Translations under genes and position numbers: made by a program
Assembly (NCBI GenBank): GCA_021791495.1
Contig: JAJYWN010000013.1
Span: 1 to 64,000, forward strand
DNA length: 64,000 bases
Direction: 5' to 3'
From: Bacillota bacterium
GTDB taxonomy: Bacteria; Bacillota; Sulfobacillia; JAJYWN01
Shown here: positions 1 through 8,986 of the stretch, in pieces
Layout of the letters: every line of letters begins with the position of its first letter
Numbering within the stretch: the first letter of the stretch is position 1
The notes under the pieces: model-generated
Seen by the model: only the letters and a program-made list of their open reading frames with translations
Told to the model about the DNA's origin: nothing
The model's database searches: none

Positions 1-30
1 GGACACACGCGTTTCCCCAATCGTGTGTCC
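1..30. repeat. Perfect 9-bp inverted repeat at window edge
   Basis: GGACACACG is followed after 12 bases by its exact reverse complement CGTGTGTCC. It lies downstream of the minus-strand aminotransferase stop and could be a hairpin or an operator. There is no T-tract on either side, so a terminator is not supported. The rest of the 282 bases before the first gene shows no convincing coding sequence. Confidence 0.4.
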
Positions 31-282
31 CGAATCGACACACTAGTTCCTGCAGACACAAGCGACGCCGGAACGGTCGAAAGGTCCGAACGCTTATCCC
101 TCTGGCGCGGCGGAAAGTTCGGGAAGCCACCCCGGCCCGCCCCCTCCCCGCGACCCAGGTGGGGAAATACCACGTGCCGCTGGACGGCACCACCCATCAG
201 ACCACCAAGCCATTTGGGAACCGCTCTGCTAGGTAGCGGCTCTCCCCAGGGGTCCGCGGCGAGCCCCAGGCAGAGTGCCTCC

Positions 283-1728
283 CTAGGCCGTCCGCCGCCC
301 CTCCGCGGCCATCTCCTTCGCCACCGCCTCCGCCGCATCCACGATGCGGTCAAGATCGGCCTGCGTATGCGCCATCGAGATGGCCCCGCCGCCCCAAATG
401 GTGTAGACGCCGTGGTTTAGCATACGGAGGCGAAATTCGTTGTCGCGGAACTTCACATTGGTCTTAGTTTCGACATCCTCGCAGTTTCGGATGTCGGCCT
501 CTGCTACGGTCCTGATGCCATCGCCGGCCGCGTCAGCGGCCCCCGTTCCAGCTCCGGCTCCGGCCCCAACCGCTACCTTCGGGAAGCTCGTGGTGAACAG
601 CGAACCCACCCCGAAGCACTTGGCCGCTATGCCGCGCGCCGCGAAAGCCTCCTCCACGCCCCGCCGCACGTACTCGCCCTTTCGGGCCAGCTCCGGGTAG
701 ATCTCGCCCTCATGCTCCTCCAGATACCGGAGCATCGTCCGCCCCGCGATCATGGCCGGCACCATGATGGAGAAAGTGCCGCCGCCCATCAAGACGCCCT
801 TCCCCTTGGGCTGCGTCGGGCTGGCCAGTTCCAGCACATCCCGCCGCCCCGCCACCAGCCCCAGGTTCATCCCGCCGCCCATGACCTTGCCCATGGTCGT
901 CAGGTCCGGCTTCAGACCGTAAAGCCCCTGCGCCCCGCGGAGCGACAGCCGTCCACCCGTGATGATCTCATCAAGGACGAACAAGGCCCCCGCCGCCTTG
1001 GTTTCTCTCTCCACGGCCTCCAGATAGCCTGCTACCGGCGGCACGAAGTACTGGCCGACGGCCTCGATCACCACCGCCGCCAAATCGCCCGCCGCCGCCT
1101 CCCGCCGGATGGCCGCCACCGTGCCCTCCTCATCGTTGAAGGAGATCGTCTTGGTGAAGCGCGTCGCTTCCGGTAGCATCCCGGCGCTCTCCGGGACGTC
1201 CATGGGCGCGTGGATGGCCACGCTCAGATCGGCGTTGGCACCGTGCCAGCCGCCCCGCACCTTGAGAATGGTCTTCTTTCCTGTGAACCCGCGGGCCAGC
1301 CGCACGGCATACATGGTGGCCTCAGCCCCCGATACCCCGAACCGGACCATCTCGGCGCTGGGGATGACGCGGCAGAAGTCCTCGGCAAAGGCCACCTGGT
1401 GCTCGTGGACGATACCCCAGTGGGTACCTGCCTCCACGGCCTTGCGGATGGCGCTGTACACTGGCTCCGGCTTGTGCCCGAGGATGTGGGTGTAATGGCC
1501 CATCCACAGGTCGACGTACTCGTTCCCATCCACGTCCCAGATCTTCGACCCCTCCGCCCGGTTGATATAGACGGGGTGGGGCGGGAAGTAGCGGGGGTTA
1601 TGGCAGACGCCGCCCGGCATGACCTTCTTCGCACGCTCATAAAGGGCGGCCGAACCGGGCGTCCGCCGGCGGTAGGTGTCAAGGTAGTCCGCGGAAAGCG
1701 CGGGGTCCTTACTGTCGTTCGGGTTCAC
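283..1728 (-). CDS. Class III aminotransferase, glutamate-1-semialdehyde aminomutase-like
   Basis: A PLP-dependent fold-type I enzyme of 481 residues, close to the HemL/GSA-aminomutase branch of class III aminotransferases. The N-terminal part shows GSKIWDVDGNEYVDLWMG (substrate/PLP entry region). The middle carries FVLDEIITG with the PLP-ring Asp, and TMGKVMGGG supplies the Schiff-base Lys. The start is GTG, preceded at about 10 bases by GGAGG. A Gly/Ala-rich insert (GAGAGAGTG) near residue 390 is absent from usual family members. True HemL genes sit with other haem genes; none is here, so an aminomutase or omega-aminotransferase acting on another amino acid is equally possible. The substrate is unknown. 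Confidence 0.8.
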   Translation of the reverse strand: MNPNDSKDPALSADYLDTYRRRTPGSAALYERAKKVMPGGVCHNPRYFPPHPVYINRAEGSKIWDVDGNEYVDLWMGHYTHILGHKPEPVYSAIRKAVEAGTHWGIVHEHQVAFAEDFCRVIPSAEMVRFGVSGAEATMYAVRLARGFTGKKTILKVRGGWHGANADLSVAIHAPMDVPESAGMLPEATRFTKTISFNDEEGTVAAIRREAAAGDLAAVVIEAVGQYFVPPVAGYLEAVERETKAAGALFVLDEIITGGRLSLRGAQGLYGLKPDLTTMGKVMGGGMNLGLVAGRRDVLELASPTQPKGKGVLMGGGTFSIMVPAMIAGRTMLRYLEEHEGEIYPELARKGEYVRRGVEEAFAARGIAAKCFGVGSLFTTSFPKVAVGAGAGAGTGAADAAGDGIRTVAEADIRNCEDVETKTNVKFRDNEFRLRMLNHGVYTIWGGGAISMAHTQADLDRIVDAAEAVAKEMAAEGRRTA

Positions 1729-1935
1729 GGGGTATTCGCCTCCGGGGCCGGGTCCTAACCCTTACATAAGTAGTAAAAGGAGAGCCGGCGAATGCTGCAT
1801 GGTATTCGCCGGTCCCGAAGGCCAATCCTACCTTTTTCCCCGCCGTTCGGCCCGTTCCGCCGGCCCTCCGGCCTGTCTACACGACGGGCGGCCACTCCAG
1901 CGAAGGTGGCCACTCGAGCGAAGGTGGCCCAGCCG

Positions 1936-3513
1936 CTAGGACAAGCCCAGTTTAGAACTGAGTTCCGTCAGGCTCCCTCCGAGGCGGGCCAGTTCTTCGG
2001 CCGCCGCCGCCACCTGCTGTGCGGAGGCGCTGGTCTCGCTGGTCGAGGCCGCTGCCTGTTCCATGCTGGCCACAATCCCCTTGACGCCCGCCAGTGATAA
2101 CTCGGACGCTTTCACGATCTCGCTCAGCAGGCCGTCGACGCGGTTGGTTTTCTTCGCATTGACCGTGACTTGGGCTTGAACCAGCCCGAGGGAGCGGGTG
2201 AGGTTGGCTGTCTTCTGGTTAATACCCTGCACCAGACTCTGAATCTCCTTGGTCGAACTCTGCGCCCGCGACGCCAGCCGGCGGACCTCATCCGCCACCA
2301 CGGCGAAGCCGCGTCCGTGCTCTCCGGCCCGGGCCGCTTCGATGGCGGCGTTCAGAGCCAGGAGATTGGTCTGATCGGAAATCTCACTGATCACTTCAAG
2401 GATTTGGGATATCTGCTTCGATTGCCCCTCCAGTTCCCCCATGTCCTCTCCCGATTTCCTCACGGCTTCGGTGATGGCGCACGAAGCTTCCACCGCTTCC
2501 ATGACCGCCGTGGCCCCTGTCGTGGCGGCGGCCGCCGTCCCTTCGACGGCCTTGGCCACTTCGTGGGAGTTTGTGTTTACCTCAGCGATAGCCGATGACA
2601 TTTCCTCCGTGCTGGCCGAAACCTGCTCGATGCTGGCCGCCAGTTCTTCGCTGGTGGAACTGGCTTCCTCCGCGGCCTGCTGCAATCGCTGCTCAAGCGC
2701 GACCAGTTCCGTGATGTCCCGGCACATCTCAAAGCCGCCGACGACCTTGCCAGAGCCGTCCCGGATGCTTCCCGCACTGGCTAGGATGGGCTTTTGTCTC
2801 CCAGTCCGATCGGTGATCAGCACCCGAGCCCCGCTGATGGTCTCTCCCGTTGCCATGCAGTGTTTCAGAGCACACCCTTTGTCACAGATGTTGCTCTTGA
2901 AAACCTGGCGGCAGGTGAGTTTCCCGACGACTTCCTCGACGGGGTACCCCGTCAGATCTGAGCAGGCCTGGTTCATGTAGGTCACGACCAGGTCGCGGCC
3001 GGCCACGAAGAACGGGTCCGCAATCCCGTGGACGATGCTGGTGCTGTATTCCTCGCGATCGCGGACGGCCTGCTCCGCCTCGACCTGTGACGTTATGTCC
3101 CGGATAACTTCCATGCCGCCCAGGAGTTGACCGTCCGCACTCCTAACGGCCGAGGCGCTGGCGCTGACGGGGATCTTCCGTCCGGAGCGGTGCGTGATGT
3201 GCACCCTCGCTCCGCTGACAGCCTGGCCCGTGCGCATGCAACCCTTGATAGCACACCCGGTGGCGCAGATATCACTCTGGAAGACATCCATGCACTTCAT
3301 CTTCCCGACGGCTTCACCCGCGCCAATGCCCACCAGCTTCTCGCAGGCGGAGTTCATATACACCACTGTGAGGTCCGCATCTACAACGAAGACAGGGTCG
3401 GGTAGGCCTTCGAACGCTGCTTGGTGCAGGTTTGCTTGCGCCGATTCCGGCGGCGGTCCGCCGGCCCGGCCCGGCCCCAAGCCTCTTTGGCCACGCAAGC
3501 TACTCATCAGCAT
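1936..3513 (-). CDS. Soluble methyl-accepting chemotaxis protein with two Cys-rich PAS domains
   Basis: A cytoplasmic chemoreceptor of about 525 residues with no membrane segment. Two PAS domains in tandem come first, each with a Cys motif at the same place: C-x2-VF-x2-DIC-x3-C-x4-C in the first and an equivalent [13 protein letters not shown] in the second. They are followed by the MCP coiled-coil whose tip reads [16 protein letters not shown], the CheA/CheW contact hairpin. The ORF-track start is 35 codons upstream, but the ATG at 3513 has AGGAGG with ideal spacing and gives a shorter, more typical N-terminus. The paired cysteines suggest redox or metal sensing. That is inference; such Cys-PAS domains are also known in sigma-54 activators and sensor kinases. 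Confidence 0.88.
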   Translation of the reverse strand: MLMSSLRGQRGLGPGRAGGPPPESAQANLHQAAFEGLPDPVFVVDADLTVVYMNSACEKLVGIGAGEAVGKMKCMDVFQSDICATGCAIKGCMRTGQAVSGARVHITHRSGRKIPVSASASAVRSADGQLLGGMEVIRDITSQVEAEQAVRDREEYSTSIVHGIADPFFVAGRDLVVTYMNQACSDLTGYPVEEVVGKLTCRQVFKSNICDKGCALKHCMATGETISGARVLITDRTGRQKPILASAGSIRDGSGKVVGGFEMCRDITELVALEQRLQQAAEEASSTSEELAASIEQVSASTEEMSSAIAEVNTNSHEVAKAVEGTAAAATTGATAVMEAVEASCAITEAVRKSGEDMGELEGQSKQISQILEVISEISDQTNLLALNAAIEAARAGEHGRGFAVVADEVRRLASRAQSSTKEIQSLVQGINQKTANLTRSLGLVQAQVTVNAKKTNRVDGLLSEIVKASELSLAGVKGIVASMEQAAASTSETSASAQQVAAAAEELARLGGSLTELSSKLGLS

Positions 3514-3755
3514 CCCTGGTCCCCCTCCTGGAATGGCCCATAGGAACGCCCAGCCGATCGTTTCTCGGAACGTCCCACCGGTCTTTCCGCTCCGTAGAAT
3601 GCATCGAAGGGGTGACATTGTGACTTAATGGACAAACTACTTTAACGCATGCAAACTTCAGGTATGCTGGACTGCGCCGTACATTCTTCAGTCCCCCCGC
3701 ACCTTGAAAGGGGGCCTTTCTCACCACTTAGGGGCGTCCGCGTGTCGGCGTGCAG

Positions 3756-5318
3756 TTACCCACGGAGCGCCGGCCGGCAGCGCGCCATGAGCTCCGCCAC
3801 ATCCCCGACCTTCCCAAGGTCCGCGACGGCCCTGACCATCTCGTCCGCCACGCTGTCCACCACGCCTTCCTCCGCGCCTCCCGCTACCTCTCCCGCCACG
3901 CCTCCCGCTAAACCTCCGGCCGGCCCGCACAGGAGGCGGAACTTCTCTTCCAACCGCGCGTCGGTCATCGGGTTCAGCAGTGTGCCCGTGGCATGCTCCA
4001 CCCGGTGGTGGAACGTTTCGCCCGACCGGGTCTTCACAGTCAGTTCGGCCTGATCCTGCCCCAACCCTGGCTTGACCGCGGCTCTGACTACCTCACGTAA
4101 GCGACGCACCTCGGGCCGCGCCACCGCTTCATCGCTGAAAGACCGCGGGCCCACCCGCCCGTCCACCATCCCCGACGCGATGCAATGGTACACGGAGAAC
4201 TTGCCCTCGAGGCCGACCCGCGGGTCGGTCTTGCCGCATAGCTCCAGGACTAAGGGGTGGCAGGCCAGGTCGATGGAGACGATCTCGTCCTCCGCGCCGG
4301 CAGGCACGCCCCCGGCACGCTTCCCGTTGGCCGTCTCTGCCGGGTCGGACACCGCCGCCGCCGGGTCAATGCCGCGCTCCCGCAGCATGCGCCCCATGGC
4401 CAGCCCGGCGTCGATGGCGGCATGGGTGACGACGCCACAAGGGTAGGGCTTAAACCCAAGGCCCATCAACTCCCATGTCTCCCCCCAGCCCTCCGTGAGC
4501 TTGGCCAGGTCATATTCGTCCGACAGAACGGCGCAGAACCCGCGTGGCGCCTCCAGAGCCCGCGTCGAACTGGTGAAACCGTCGGCCGCCAACAGCGCCG
4601 CCAAGAGGCCGTTCTGCCCCGCCTTGCCGGCGTGAAGCGGCTTGGTCATGGTCCCGAACATCTCGCGCAGGCCGGCCGCCTGGGCGGCAGCGATGCCAAG
4701 GGCATGGGCCGTCCGCCCCGCATCCAACCCCAACAGCCGCGCCGCCGCGGCCGCCGCGCCGAACGTCCCCGCCGTTCCCGTGACATGCCAGCCCCGGTCA
4801 TAGTGCGCCGGGCACACGGCCAGCGCCACTCGGGCCGCGGTCTCGTATCCGACCACGAACGCTTCCTCCAACTGCTCGCCGGTGCTGTGCAAGCGCTCGG
4901 CCAAAGGGAGGAGGCCGGACAGGGTGGGGGTGTACCCGTGCAGGATGGTCGCCTGATGTGTGTCATCGAAATCCAGCACATGGGCCATGGCTCCGTTGAT
5001 CAGCGCCGCCCAGAGGAGGCTCGTCCGCTCCTCCCGTCCCAGGATGGTGCTGGTTCCGGCCGGGCGACCACCACTCTCGGTAATGCCGCCGCCTGCCGCG
5101 GGCCCTTCCGCCGAGGCTCTCACCCCGCGCTCCACAGCAGCCCAAGAGTCTGCCGCTGCCACCTTCAGCAGGATGTCCACCATGGGATCCCGAGCGGCGC
5201 CTAACGCCACTCCCAGGAAGTCGAGGATGCATTGGCGGGCACGGTGCCTCACATCCGCCGGAATGCTTCCTCCATCGAACTCGGCAACGAGCTTCGCCAA
5301 CCGGGCCGTGGGCTCCAT
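3756..5318 (-). CDS. MmgE/PrpD family protein (2-methylcitrate dehydratase-like)
   Basis: About 520 residues matching the MmgE/PrpD fold along its length: an N-terminal helical part (RARQCILDFLGVALGA), the DFDDTHQATILHGYTPTL stretch, and KPLHAGKAGQNG typical of the family. Characterised members dehydrate 2-methylcitrate or decarboxylate cis-aconitate or itaconate-type acids. The ORF track begins 59 codons earlier with low-complexity sequence, so I use the ATG at 5318 where homology starts. Gly/Ala/Pro inserts (near EGPAAGGGITESG and AETANGKRAGGVPAG) lengthen it beyond the usual 450-480 residues. No prpB or prpC is adjacent, so the substrate is open. Twin palindromes just upstream suggest dedicated control. 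Confidence 0.85.
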   Translation of the reverse strand: MEPTARLAKLVAEFDGGSIPADVRHRARQCILDFLGVALGAARDPMVDILLKVAAADSWAAVERGVRASAEGPAAGGGITESGGRPAGTSTILGREERTSLLWAALINGAMAHVLDFDDTHQATILHGYTPTLSGLLPLAERLHSTGEQLEEAFVVGYETAARVALAVCPAHYDRGWHVTGTAGTFGAAAAAARLLGLDAGRTAHALGIAAAQAAGLREMFGTMTKPLHAGKAGQNGLLAALLAADGFTSSTRALEAPRGFCAVLSDEYDLAKLTEGWGETWELMGLGFKPYPCGVVTHAAIDAGLAMGRMLRERGIDPAAAVSDPAETANGKRAGGVPAGAEDEIVSIDLACHPLVLELCGKTDPRVGLEGKFSVYHCIASGMVDGRVGPRSFSDEAVARPEVRRLREVVRAAVKPGLGQDQAELTVKTRSGETFHHRVEHATGTLLNPMTDARLEEKFRLLCGPAGGLAGGVAGEVAGGAEEGVVDSVADEMVRAVADLGKVGDVAELMARCRPALRG

Positions 5319-5349
5319 GGGCTCCCAACCTTTCCGTATCCACCATGCC

Positions 5350-5404
5350 GGTGGAAAGTGCTTTTCCATCCGTTTGCCACACTGATGGAAAACGTCTTTC
5401 CACC
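5350..5404 (-). promoter_or_regulatory. Twin operator-like dyads TGGAAA-N5-TTTCCA
   Basis: Two copies of TGGAAA-N5-TTTCCA lie at 5352-5368 and 5386-5402, centres 34 bp apart, about three helical turns. Together they also form a larger 21-bp inverted repeat with 19 matches. They sit 32-86 bases upstream of the chosen PrpD-family start, the normal place for a repressor or activator of that gene. The binding protein is not identified; GntR, LacI and TetR families all use such symmetric sites. Confidence 0.55.
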
Positions 5405-5527
5405 AAGGGACATCAAGGGACAGGATTTCCCCGAGGGGCCTACCGCCTCCTCCACCGCCACGCCTGCGACCGCATCCTCGCCTGTCAGAAGCCAACCGCT
5501 GGCCCGGGCTGCTGGAGGAGCCGCGGC

Positions 5528-5565
5528 AAAAAAAGGGGAGGGCCGTGGCGCCGGCCCTCCCCTTT
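5528..5565 (-). terminator. Rho-independent terminator after the FAD/Fe-S oxidoreductase gene
   Basis: Read on the minus strand, a perfect 13-bp stem AAAGGGGAGGGCC / GGCCCTCCCCTTT with an 8-base loop runs directly into seven T residues. It lies just beyond the stop codon at 5596 and separates that gene from the PrpD-family gene, which therefore needs its own promoter. Confidence 0.9.
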
Positions 5566-5595
5566 GAAGCGGTGGTGCGGAGTAATCCTGTTGGT

Positions 5596-8500
5596 CTAGT
5601 TCTCGCCGCCGGCTACCAGGTCCTCATCCTCGTCGTTCCTGCCGGACCCCGTCTGGCCCTTGTCGGTCTTGCCGAGATGGACGGTGATCTTGGGCGCCAG
5701 CTTCGTCGCGACCTCCGCCATCATGGTGGGCATAATTCGCGCCATGATGTAGGGCAGCATCTCGGGAAGCTGGTCCTTCATCGTCTGCGGCATGTCCGGG
5801 ATCATCTCCAGCATGAGCTGGTTGGCTTTCGGCATGAGTTTGGGCATCATGCCGCCGAAGAGCATGGGCATCAAGGTCGGCATCATCTTCTCCATCGAGG
5901 CGAAAGTCGGATCCTTCACCCCGGACGGCAGACGGCCAATGCCCTTCATCATTCCGGCCATCACCGACGGCATGCTATCGACGATCTCGGGTAGCATCCG
6001 GCTCATCATGTCCACGATGCCGTTGGGCGTCATGGCCTTGATGGCCTTATCGAACACGGCCCAAGCCTTATGGACGTGCTCCGTGGTGTCCTCGGACGCG
6101 TAGCCCAGCGCCTTGACCACCAGGTCGGAGAAGTCCAAGACCGGGACTTCCACGCCCGACGACCGGCCGCCCACACGCAGCTGCACTTCGCAGCAGGGGC
6201 AGGTTGCCGCCATCATCTCGGCTCCGGCATCCTTGGCTTCCTGCAGCCGCAGCGCGGCCACGTTGTCGGAGATCTTCGTATCGCTGATGCGTGTCAGAAC
6301 GCTGCCACAGCAGTAGCCATCGTCCCGGTTATGCGCGCAGTCCACGTACTCCACGCCAGGAAGGGCCTTAAGCACATTGCGCGGCGGTTCGTAGATGCCG
6401 CCGTGGCGTCCGATGTGGCAGGAATCGTGCCAGGTGACGGTGACCTTCCGGTCCGGGTCCTGCCTTTCCTTGAACTGCAGTTTCCCCGCGTTCATCAGTT
6501 CCTCGGTGGCTTCGGTGATGTGCTGGATCTCGAAGTCCATGGGGATGCCCAGCTTCTTCGCGGCCGCCGGGTAGTAGTGGTGGAACCCTGTCCAGCAGCC
6601 CGGGCAGGAGATGACGAGCTTCTTGATGCCGCGCGCCCGGATCTGCTCCAGGTTATTCTTCACCGCCATCAGGAACTCGGGCTCCAGTCCGGCCATGGCC
6701 ATGGGCATACCGCAGCAGGCCTCGTCCTTCCCGAGGTAGGCGAACTGGACGCCGCCATCCTTCAAGATGCGCGTGGCGTTGACGGCGATGTCCTTCTCCA
6801 CGTACGACGCGGTGCACCCCGCCCAGTACCCGACCTCGCTCTGGGGAACGATGTTCTCCTTCACATCATCGGGTACCCAGGCGTCGCGGTCCTTCTTGTA
6901 CTCGGCCCAGATATTCATGTTCAAATGCATGCTGGAGCTCATCATCTCGAAAGCTGGGTAGGTGCCGTATTTCATCCGCTGGATCATCACCGGACGCATC
7001 AGGTCCCAGGTTTCCTGGATGGGGATATTCACCTGGCACACCGGGTTGCAACGTTTGCAGGTGGTGCACATCAGGAAGTTGTGCACCTGCTTCTGGGTGA
7101 GCTGGAGGTTGCCGTTCAGGTACTCCTGGATGAATATGAACTTCCCGCGCGGTGAGGTGCTCTCCCAGCCGCTCCCCATCATCAAGGTGCACTCCGGCAC
7201 GCAGTAGCCGCAACGCGCGCAGGCGTAGGCGGCGCTCACCACCGGTGCCGGCAAGTTCTTCCGGTTCGTGGGCACCTTCTTCGGCAGCAGGCTTTCGGCG
7301 ATGTTGATCAGACCCTTGCCGCTGTGGGCCATCTGACGGGCCATGCCCATGGCGGCGCGCAGGGTGCCGGGAGCGGACCCGGGGAAGATCTTGCCGGGGT
7401 TAAGGAGACCGGCCGGGTCGGTGCGCTGCTTGTAGCCGGCCATGGCATCAAGGTTCTTCTGCCCGATGGCGGCCGGGGCATCATCCTGGAAGTACAGACC
7501 GACGGAGTAGGCGCGCCCGCCCTTCGACAGGGCGATATCCATCATCACCAGAGACTTGGCGAAACTGGCGGTGTAGGCCATGGTACGCTGGTCGGCCAGA
7601 AGGAAGCACAGCAAGGTGACTTCGCTCCGTCCCACCATGGTACCTTCGATGGCGATGCCCGGAAGGCGCTTCTGTCCCTCTTCAATAATGTCGGCCACGC
7701 GGTCCAGGGGGATCACCGACTCGCTGGGGATGAGCGAGGGGCCCAGGCGCTTGAAGCGCATGGGGTAGAAGCGTTCCGCCCACTCGTGCTCGGCGTCATT
7801 ATCTGGTATGCGGCGACCGCCCGCGGCCTTGATCATGGAGAGGAGGCCGTTTTCGACCTGTCCGGCCCGCGAGGCCGGGAACACGAACATGGCGGTATGG
7901 ACTTCATGGCGCTGCGGCGTGTAGTCACCCGCCTCGGCCTCAGCTTCCGTCGCCTCCGCCTTAGCCTCACCCTCACCGACGGCTTCCGCCGCCGCCGCCG
8001 CTGCCGCTACCTCGGCCGCCGCCGCGCGCTTTTTTGCCTGGAAGCTGGCCGTGGAGAAACTCACATGCCAGATAGGCAGACCTTGGCGGCCCGCCTCACG
8101 GACAGCCCGGACCAGGCTGGCCAGGTCCTCGAAGTCCGCGGCCACGACACGCTCTTCTTCCAACGGCCTCGTCTTCAATGTGACCTCGACGATCAGGCCG
8201 GTCGTCCCTTCGGCCCGGCTGATCAGAGCCAGACGCTCGCCTCGGAACTCCTCGACCTCGCCCTGCCCGTTCACGGCCTTCACGGAAACCAGGCTTTCAT
8301 GGGCATAGCCGTGCTCGTACCCGCCGATGCCGGACCCACCCTCGGCCACCCATCCGCCAACGGTGGAGCCTGGCGCGCTGGTCGGGTAGGTGCGCAGCAT
8401 CAGACCGTGCGGTGCCAGCGCCTTCTCCAATTGGGCATAGATGACGCCCGGCTGGACGGTAACCGTACCCGCCTCCTTATCGAAGGAGAGAACGCGATTC

Positions 8501-8796
8501 ATCCGGCGGAACGAAACGACGATCCCGCCTTTCGTCGGCACCGCACCACCGTAACCGCTGGTACCGGCACCGCGCGGTACTATAGGGAGGCTGTACTGGC
8601 GGGCCAGGGATACGAGGGAAACCACTTCTTCAAGGTTCGTCGGCTGGACGACAGCCTCCGGCAACGCCTTGACCATCCGCTCGACCATGCCCGGAAGAGC
8701 GGCCATGTCATAGGAGTAGACCGTCCGCTCCAGGCGGTCGAACCGGACCCGATCGCCGAACTTTCGCTTCAGCTGAATGCGAATCTCTTTTTCCAC
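5596..8796 (-). CDS. Fused FAD-linked oxidase / Fe-S (CCG-domain) oxidoreductase with Met-rich tail
   Basis: A single-chain fusion of a GlcD-like FAD oxidase and a GlcF/LldE-like iron-sulfur subunit, about 1066 residues. Order: FAD_binding_4 (VPRGAGTSGYGG), an FAD-oxidase C domain interrupted by an Ala/Glu-rich insert, two 4Fe-4S ferredoxin motifs (CARCGYCVPEC, CTTCKRCNPVC), then two CCG domains (ACCGMP; YCCGS). Such proteins oxidise D-lactate, glycolate or similar 2-hydroxyacids and pass electrons to quinone or other carriers. The last 150 residues are extraordinarily Met-rich and helical, outside the family core. I chose GTG 8796, which has GAGAGG at good spacing and begins where homology begins; the track start is 38 codons upstream. 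Substrate and acceptor are not deducible. Confidence 0.88.
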   Translation of the reverse strand: MEKEIRIQLKRKFGDRVRFDRLERTVYSYDMAALPGMVERMVKALPEAVVQPTNLEEVVSLVSLARQYSLPIVPRGAGTSGYGGAVPTKGGIVVSFRRMNRVLSFDKEAGTVTVQPGVIYAQLEKALAPHGLMLRTYPTSAPGSTVGGWVAEGGSGIGGYEHGYAHESLVSVKAVNGQGEVEEFRGERLALISRAEGTTGLIVEVTLKTRPLEEERVVAADFEDLASLVRAVREAGRQGLPIWHVSFSTASFQAKKRAAAAEVAAAAAAAEAVGEGEAKAEATEAEAEAGDYTPQRHEVHTAMFVFPASRAGQVENGLLSMIKAAGGRRIPDNDAEHEWAERFYPMRFKRLGPSLIPSESVIPLDRVADIIEEGQKRLPGIAIEGTMVGRSEVTLLCFLLADQRTMAYTASFAKSLVMMDIALSKGGRAYSVGLYFQDDAPAAIGQKNLDAMAGYKQRTDPAGLLNPGKIFPGSAPGTLRAAMGMARQMAHSGKGLINIAESLLPKKVPTNRKNLPAPVVSAAYACARCGYCVPECTLMMGSGWESTSPRGKFIFIQEYLNGNLQLTQKQVHNFLMCTTCKRCNPVCQVNIPIQETWDLMRPVMIQRMKYGTYPAFEMMSSSMHLNMNIWAEYKKDRDAWVPDDVKENIVPQSEVGYWAGCTASYVEKDIAVNATRILKDGGVQFAYLGKDEACCGMPMAMAGLEPEFLMAVKNNLEQIRARGIKKLVISCPGCWTGFHHYYPAAAKKLGIPMDFEIQHITEATEELMNAGKLQFKERQDPDRKVTVTWHDSCHIGRHGGIYEPPRNVLKALPGVEYVDCAHNRDDGYCCGSVLTRISDTKISDNVAALRLQEAKDAGAEMMAATCPCCEVQLRVGGRSSGVEVPVLDFSDLVVKALGYASEDTTEHVHKAWAVFDKAIKAMTPNGIVDMMSRMLPEIVDSMPSVMAGMMKGIGRLPSGVKDPTFASMEKMMPTLMPMLFGGMMPKLMPKANQLMLEMIPDMPQTMKDQLPEMLPYIMARIMPTMMAEVATKLAPKITVHLGKTDKGQTGSGRNDEDEDLVAGGEN

Positions 8797-8885
8797 GGCG
8801 TCCACCCTCTCGACTAGTGGCGATTTTGGCGCCAGCAAAATGAGGGGAGCGATTTGTAACACTATGGAACAATCTCCCCAACTAG

Positions 8886-8914
8886 ATTCTACGGGTGGGT
8901 GCCGTTTCACACAA
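8886..8914 (-). promoter_or_regulatory. Putative sigma-A promoter for the FAD/Fe-S oxidoreductase
   Basis: On the minus strand TTGTGT and TAGAAT are separated by exactly 17 bases, about 90 bases upstream of the proposed GTG start. The fit to the -35/-10 consensus is good but unproven. Confidence 0.5.
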
Positions 8915-8921
8915 TACTTTA

Positions 8922-8959
8922 TTTCGCTTTCGCTATGGGTGTGTCCAGCGAAAGTGAAA
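8922..8959. repeat. 13-bp imperfect inverted repeat TTTCGCTTTCGCT
   Basis: TTTCGCTTTCGCT and AGCGAAAGTGAAA (12 of 13 paired) flank a 12-base spacer. The element lies between the triple-HTH regulator stop and the promoter of the downstream oxidoreductase gene. It could be a regulator-binding dyad immediately upstream of that promoter, or a weak hairpin ending the regulator transcript. No T-tract favours the second. Confidence 0.4.
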
Positions 8960-8986
8960 GAGAGGACAAAGCTGTTGATTCACGGA

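Noticed and set aside
25-420. Plus-strand 131-residue ORF at the left edge
   Set aside because: Runs antisense into the aminotransferase gene, Arg/Pro-rich, no ribosome site or family; a GC-rich shadow.
3679-3716. Possible terminator CCCCC-N11-GGGGG after the PrpD-family gene
   Set aside because: Short stem and no T-run on the minus strand, where it would be needed.
6070-7155. 361-residue plus-strand ORF
   Set aside because: Entirely antisense to the FAD/Fe-S oxidoreductase whose motifs are intact; His/Gly/Arg-rich shadow composition.
7324-8817. 497-residue plus-strand ORF
   Set aside because: Antisense to the same oxidoreductase; no conserved motif.
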